Source: a virus. Taken from it: 34,142 bases of DNA. Position numbers and translations under genes: made by a program. The notes beneath the pieces are model-generated. The model was given only the letters and a program-made list of their open reading frames with translations. It searched no databases and was not told where the DNA came from. Below, piece after piece: positions 31,301 to 34,142 of this stretch. The stretch spans positions 1-34,142 of the IMG/VR virus record IMGVR_UViG_3300030106_001109; one strand, written 5' to 3'. The first letter of the stretch is position 1. The number at the start of each line of letters is the position of its first letter.

Positions 31301-32615
31301 TGGTTCTACTAATGTAACATATGCTGTGCAAATGCATTATCTTGATAAAAATAATATGACTGCAACTAATAAAGATTATTTAATGGATGGTACTGATATA
31401 TTTAAGTTTACTGTAAATCGTACCAACCAGCTAAATAATGCAATAAAAAATCAAGCAGTACAAGATGCTAAAAATTCAATTAACAATAATATTAAAATAG
31501 CAAAAAGAAATATAGAAAATAGCACAGTAGTAGATGATAAAGATAAACCAAGAATATTAGAAAACTTATCTTATAAAGAATTTAGTGAAAATAATTTATA
31601 TAAAGATATTAAAAATGGATCTAACTATATTGCTTATCATAGAGATAATTTATTCTTAGCAAAACCAAATGAAAATGGAGAAATACAAACAGTAAAAGGT
31701 ACAATTATATCTTTAGATTCTTATCCAGAAGAAAAAACTTTACAAGAATTTTTAAAAAATGATTCAGAACTTTTAAAAAAAACTACACATTATTTAGTGC
31801 CAACAATACGAGTAAATGCTCAAGGTGAATTAGAAGATGTACCACAGAGCCAAATACTAGCTCATGCAAAATCACTTGGTTTAAATAATTTAGTATCAGG
31901 AGATTCTGTACAAGAAGTTAGACAACATGAAATTAGATTAAAAAAAGTAATAGATGCTGATAATAAAACACATCAAGATAATCAAAACATTAAGGCTCCA
32001 CTACCTATGTTTACAGAAAATGCTAAAGGAGTAAAAGTAACTATTGATGTTATTAATGAAGTATTAGATTTATCTGACAAAGCATTTCCTAGTACTAAGT
32101 CTGGCAGAGATGATAACTTTAGAATGATGTTAAGTACAGCAAAAGCAGAAAGTAAATTTGGTATAGCAGAAGGATCTTTTGACCCCAATAGAGTAAGCAC
32201 TGGTATTTTTCAGTTTGATAAACGTAGAACTATTATAGATGAAAATGGTAAGCCTAAAGATATAATTCCTATTTTTGCTGATTTACAAAAATTTAAAATT
32301 AAATCAAGCAGAAAGTTTGCAAAGAATGTAGAAAAAATGGAAAAAGTAATTAATGAAAAATATCCAGATATGGATTTTAAATTTTCAGAACTGCAACATT
32401 CAGATTTAAGAGTACCATTTAATGCCGCAGTTGTTATGAGATTATGGCTTATGACTATTCCATCATCATATAAAACAATAGATCAAGCGGCAAAGTTATA
32501 TAAGGATAGATACAATAGTAATGATCCTAATGCAAAAGGTAGTGAAGAAGGTTTTAAATTATTAAATAGATATTTTTATAATAAAGAAGTACAGGATATT
32601 ATTGATGGCTACTGA
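28398..32615 (+). CDS. Large internal virion protein with C-terminal transglycosylase-like domain
   Basis: 1405 aa, in the T7 gp15 position. The first 1200 residues are helical, Lys/Asn/Glu-rich and without known motifs. Residues about 1230-1400 resemble an SLT/lysozyme-type fold: LSTAKAESKFG with Glu1251 as the likely catalytic acid, then STGIFQF (1268-1273, Gln1272), and later helices (VPFNAAVVMRLWLM, AAKLYKDRYN). It would locally open peptidoglycan as DNA enters. In T7 the transglycosylase is at the N-terminus of gp16, so its location differs here. Overlaps the next gene by 11 bases. Confidence 0.75.
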   Translation: MVKRYSDLNRLKVDTGTQVNVNLGRVDTRPVQAFFNAVSKSSDQFRQIAIKNATDRAKKDAKENAESATFEIHPATNKPIYDPILDGGSIYNQTYEEIYDQNYLAEVQTSFGKEVSDIRGNHVKKPDSAFSIGNLPTDMEEAKNNILDTLPLKFKNDFTTYADGTITRILDAEKQQVGTNLVNQNRSAWNKTKTTLLDEYRGSPSEENKTKLENHLNQADILFGPDEADALKASTEVEINSIPIAQAFIQEISKLEEGKGNELIFVNNRDQLMSVLEIIHNRTGTVNLTINGEDKSYSYSDIVAMFPTEARRKEVSSTIRSMIELRSKQNTNAVESKQFYKSVLDQAEKDIRTFSGSNEELQTLQQEFINSVENFVPTNSSEAFTGSALKSKTEAVAKIETLGELFLFNRLKKKEAINLKEDERELEFKMYTLEPEELKKALIIHQRNHPNTKYSIDNFESITATAQVMKQINIEELDPEKIEHNLMILNNGVLTEDYDQFYLDNDNAVSSKELVELAGSNGMTAIKNLFDRFSRGARGEGSGKKVEKLDNMVSLVNENIYQEVTPANADKIFVEMLKDELQLNPQLKDIDLGGDTTITQMLMKPDANGQTLVNSPEFATVISKLHNLSKLPKPLHGLIHDARYLNLKTIFEQSLPILDIIKEENENLYFREKNRSNSGIGFLESIGGLNVELNDDGSYSGITVTKFETLQKLFQQPDILNIVNNDVFKIIGKNKTKENVTTKDVKSAIQIMAEKQFKNDEDKLSIFKENLTDITNAVYSDVISRRYIGEDSFDVEDYIQKDLSSRVNRFVPSSKTPFVKSKRVDSIDHKLATNKEITITSKYNGLESLMSSYQVKLASEILSNGNVSLEESQPNLLDIIGNSITIPDVNKDRTFLAGNLKEETRINDFNTIIASEHNLELNFNNANLKTNQDILTPSITVNGQKQNVPIVIGKNARLQEVDTEELADGSTNVTYAVQMHYLDKNNMTATNKDYLMDGTDIFKFTVNRTNQLNNAIKNQAVQDAKNSINNNIKIAKRNIENSTVVDDKDKPRILENLSYKEFSENNLYKDIKNGSNYIAYHRDNLFLAKPNENGEIQTVKGTIISLDSYPEEKTLQEFLKNDSELLKKTTHYLVPTIRVNAQGELEDVPQSQILAHAKSLGLNNLVSGDSVQEVRQHEIRLKKVIDADNKTHQDNQNIKAPLPMFTENAKGVKVTIDVINEVLDLSDKAFPSTKSGRDDNFRMMLSTAKAESKFGIAEGSFDPNRVSTGIFQFDKRRTIIDENGKPKDIIPIFADLQKFKIKSSRKFAKNVEKMEKVINEKYPDMDFKFSELQHSDLRVPFNAAVVMRLWLMTIPSSYKTIDQAAKLYKDRYNSNDPNAKGSEEGFKLLNRYFYNKEVQDIIDGY

Positions 32616-34142
32616 TTTTCAAAATCCATATAAAATAAACCATATAAGGAGTAGACTGCCTGAGATATTTGAAGTAGAAGAAAATCCTACATGGTGGCAA
32701 GATGTTGGTAGTAACTACAAACTTATGTATGCACCAGTTATATCTAGAATAAAAGAAGGGCAACTATTTGGTTTTGAAGATGATCCTAATTTTAATGTAA
32801 CATCTGATATGTTTGATGGGTCAGAACCTTTTGAATTGTATGAGGATCTAATAGATTCTAAAAGTCAAAAAGAATTTGATTATAGAAAAAATATTTATTC
32901 AAAGATGGAAGGTATAAGAAAAGAATTAAGTATAAATAATTCTATATCTGCTGGTTTATTTGCTGGTGTGTTTGATCCTATAAATTTAATACCGATACCG
33001 ACAGCTGTAGGAATGGGTTTTGCAAAAGGAGCGGCAAGATTAGCTATGGGAGCATCAGCAGTAACAGGAGTACAAGAAGGGTTTAGAGGATATAACGATC
33101 CATTATATGAACCTATTGAAACTGTTTTTGCATTAGGAGGGTCTACATTATTTGGTGGATTGCTTGGTGGTACAATAGGTCATGTTACAAGAAACTCTGG
33201 TAAAAATTTTAGTAAAGCGACTTATTCTGATGATGGTGCAGATATATCAAAAGAAACAAAACTAATAACATATGAACCTAATGAGAAACAACCTATACCT
33301 AAAAAGAAAACAGAGCCTGTAAATAAAGAAGATATAAAAGTATCAGGTGATGTAGATTATAAAGAAGTAAAACCTATACCAAAAAATAAAAATGATGAAA
33401 TAGATGATGTAGTACAAGAAGTTGATTTAAAAGAAAAAAGCATACAAGAAGAAGTAGCACCTGAAAAAGCATTTGGTTTAGAGTTTACTTTAAAAGGTAG
33501 TATATTTGGTAGAACAGTAACAAGATTTAAAGCTAAAAAACTTAGAGATTGGAGTGTTAATGTTGCCGCAGATTTTGGTATAGCTTTTAGAGATTCTAAA
33601 TTAGGTAGAGCTATAACTAATAATACTGTTGGTGGTACTGTTAGTATGAATAAAGGAATATGGTTAGGACAAACAGCAGACTATATTAAGTTTGCACAAA
33701 ACAAATACCTTGAAGCAGTACAAAATATCAAAGATCCAACATACATAACTGGTATTAACGTACCATTACAAAAAGAAAAAATAAGACAATTTTTTACTAG
33801 AGATGGTACTTTAAAATACAAAGATTTTATGGATGAAGTAGGACTTGCAATTATCAAAGGTAGTGATTCTGGAAAGATAGAACATGAAATACCACAAGTA
33901 AAAGAAGTAGCACAAAAATTTTTAGACAAAATGGATCTTGCTAAAAAGTCTGGTATAGAAGCAAATTTCTTTATGACAGGTAAAAGTTTATTAAGAAGGC
34001 ATAAACAATTAGCTACAGAAATACGAAGTGGTTTAAATGTACAAAAAGGATTACTAAAAGCAAATAGAAAAAAAGCAACTGGAGAATATAAACTACGATT
34101 AAGATATAACTTACAAAGAATATATACAGCTTTACAGAGTAT
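32605..34142 (+). CDS. Large internal virion protein (T7 gp16 position), N-terminal part
   Basis: ATG at 32605 inside the end of the previous gene; the frame stays open to the right edge (512 codons plus two bases). It opens MATDFQNPYKINHIRSRLPE, then WWQDVGSNYKLMYAPVISRI. Two hydrophobic Gly/Ala-rich stretches follow (about 115-150 and 170-190: SAGLFAGVFDPINLIPIPTA, ALGGSTLFGGLLGGTIG), probably membrane-inserting on ejection. A Lys/Glu/Pro-rich linker (about 205-290) precedes more helical sequence. It joins in frame with the gene at the left edge to make one 1313-aa protein. Confidence 0.75.
   Translation, partial: MATDFQNPYKINHIRSRLPEIFEVEENPTWWQDVGSNYKLMYAPVISRIKEGQLFGFEDDPNFNVTSDMFDGSEPFELYEDLIDSKSQKEFDYRKNIYSKMEGIRKELSINNSISAGLFAGVFDPINLIPIPTAVGMGFAKGAARLAMGASAVTGVQEGFRGYNDPLYEPIETVFALGGSTLFGGLLGGTIGHVTRNSGKNFSKATYSDDGADISKETKLITYEPNEKQPIPKKKTEPVNKEDIKVSGDVDYKEVKPIPKNKNDEIDDVVQEVDLKEKSIQEEVAPEKAFGLEFTLKGSIFGRTVTRFKAKKLRDWSVNVAADFGIAFRDSKLGRAITNNTVGGTVSMNKGIWLGQTADYIKFAQNKYLEAVQNIKDPTYITGINVPLQKEKIRQFFTRDGTLKYKDFMDEVGLAIIKGSDSGKIEHEIPQVKEVAQKFLDKMDLAKKSGIEANFFMTGKSLLRRHKQLATEIRSGLNVQKGLLKANRKKATGEYKLRLRYNLQRIYTALQS

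Noticed and set aside
1-34142. Integrase, attachment site, transposase or diversity-generating retroelement
   Set aside because: No tyrosine or serine recombinase, transposase or reverse transcriptase motif was seen in any frame; the small HTH proteins alone do not show lysogeny.

Overview
The window reads as an essentially complete genome, or nearly so, of a small AT-rich tailed phage with a T7-like (podovirus) virion. The basis is the gene order: terminase, T7-type portal, scaffold, gp13-like protein, capsid, tail tubular proteins A and B, three internal virion proteins, then a tail fibre with a T7 gp17-type N-terminus. The marine-phage-type small basic proteins (DUF5872- and DUF6321-like, and a MAKLCAKGKAAAKRKFK-type peptide), the low GC and the size of about 34 kb suggest a pelagiphage-like virus of a marine alphaproteobacterium, close in style to the HTVC010P group. 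The host assignment is inference. No integrase, RNA polymerase, DNA polymerase, helicase or primase was recognised, so replication probably relies on the host.

Layout. (1) 17215-34142 continuing into 1-9642, plus strand: the packaging, structural and lysis arm. It holds the small terminase, a cluster of tiny Lys-rich proteins, the large terminase, portal, scaffold, capsid, tail tubes, internal virion proteins, tail fibres and lectin-like proteins, a tail-assembly-like protein, a 31-aa AT-hook peptide, membrane proteins and a 3TM holin. The last gene at the right edge and the first at the left edge are in the same frame, and the ends share an imperfect 10-base overlap, so they look like one 1313-aa internal virion protein in a circularly permuted map. 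(2) 16788 down to 9719, minus strand: the early arm. It holds unknown proteins, an ArdC-like antirestriction protein, two small HTH regulators, two replication-like genes overlapping out of frame by 239 bases, a YqaJ exonuclease, an ERF annealing protein, SSB, a zinc-ribbon protein and a GH24 endolysin. (3) Two gene-free, highly structured stretches: 16049-16347 and 16789-17214.

Three early promoters carry the same palindrome (WTGCA-N4-TGCAW) overlapping the -35/-10 spacer. This points to a small phage operator regulon, probably bound by one of the HTH proteins. The early arm is divided by clear minus-strand terminators. The strongest candidate for something undescribed is 16811-17059, with further hairpins to 17128. 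It can fold into a long multibranch RNA with nested perfect stems of 9, 8 and 15 bp and several internal hairpins, placed directly upstream of the terminase operon. A second candidate is a plus-strand small RNA around 16100-16285, ending in its own terminator back-to-back with a minus-strand terminator.
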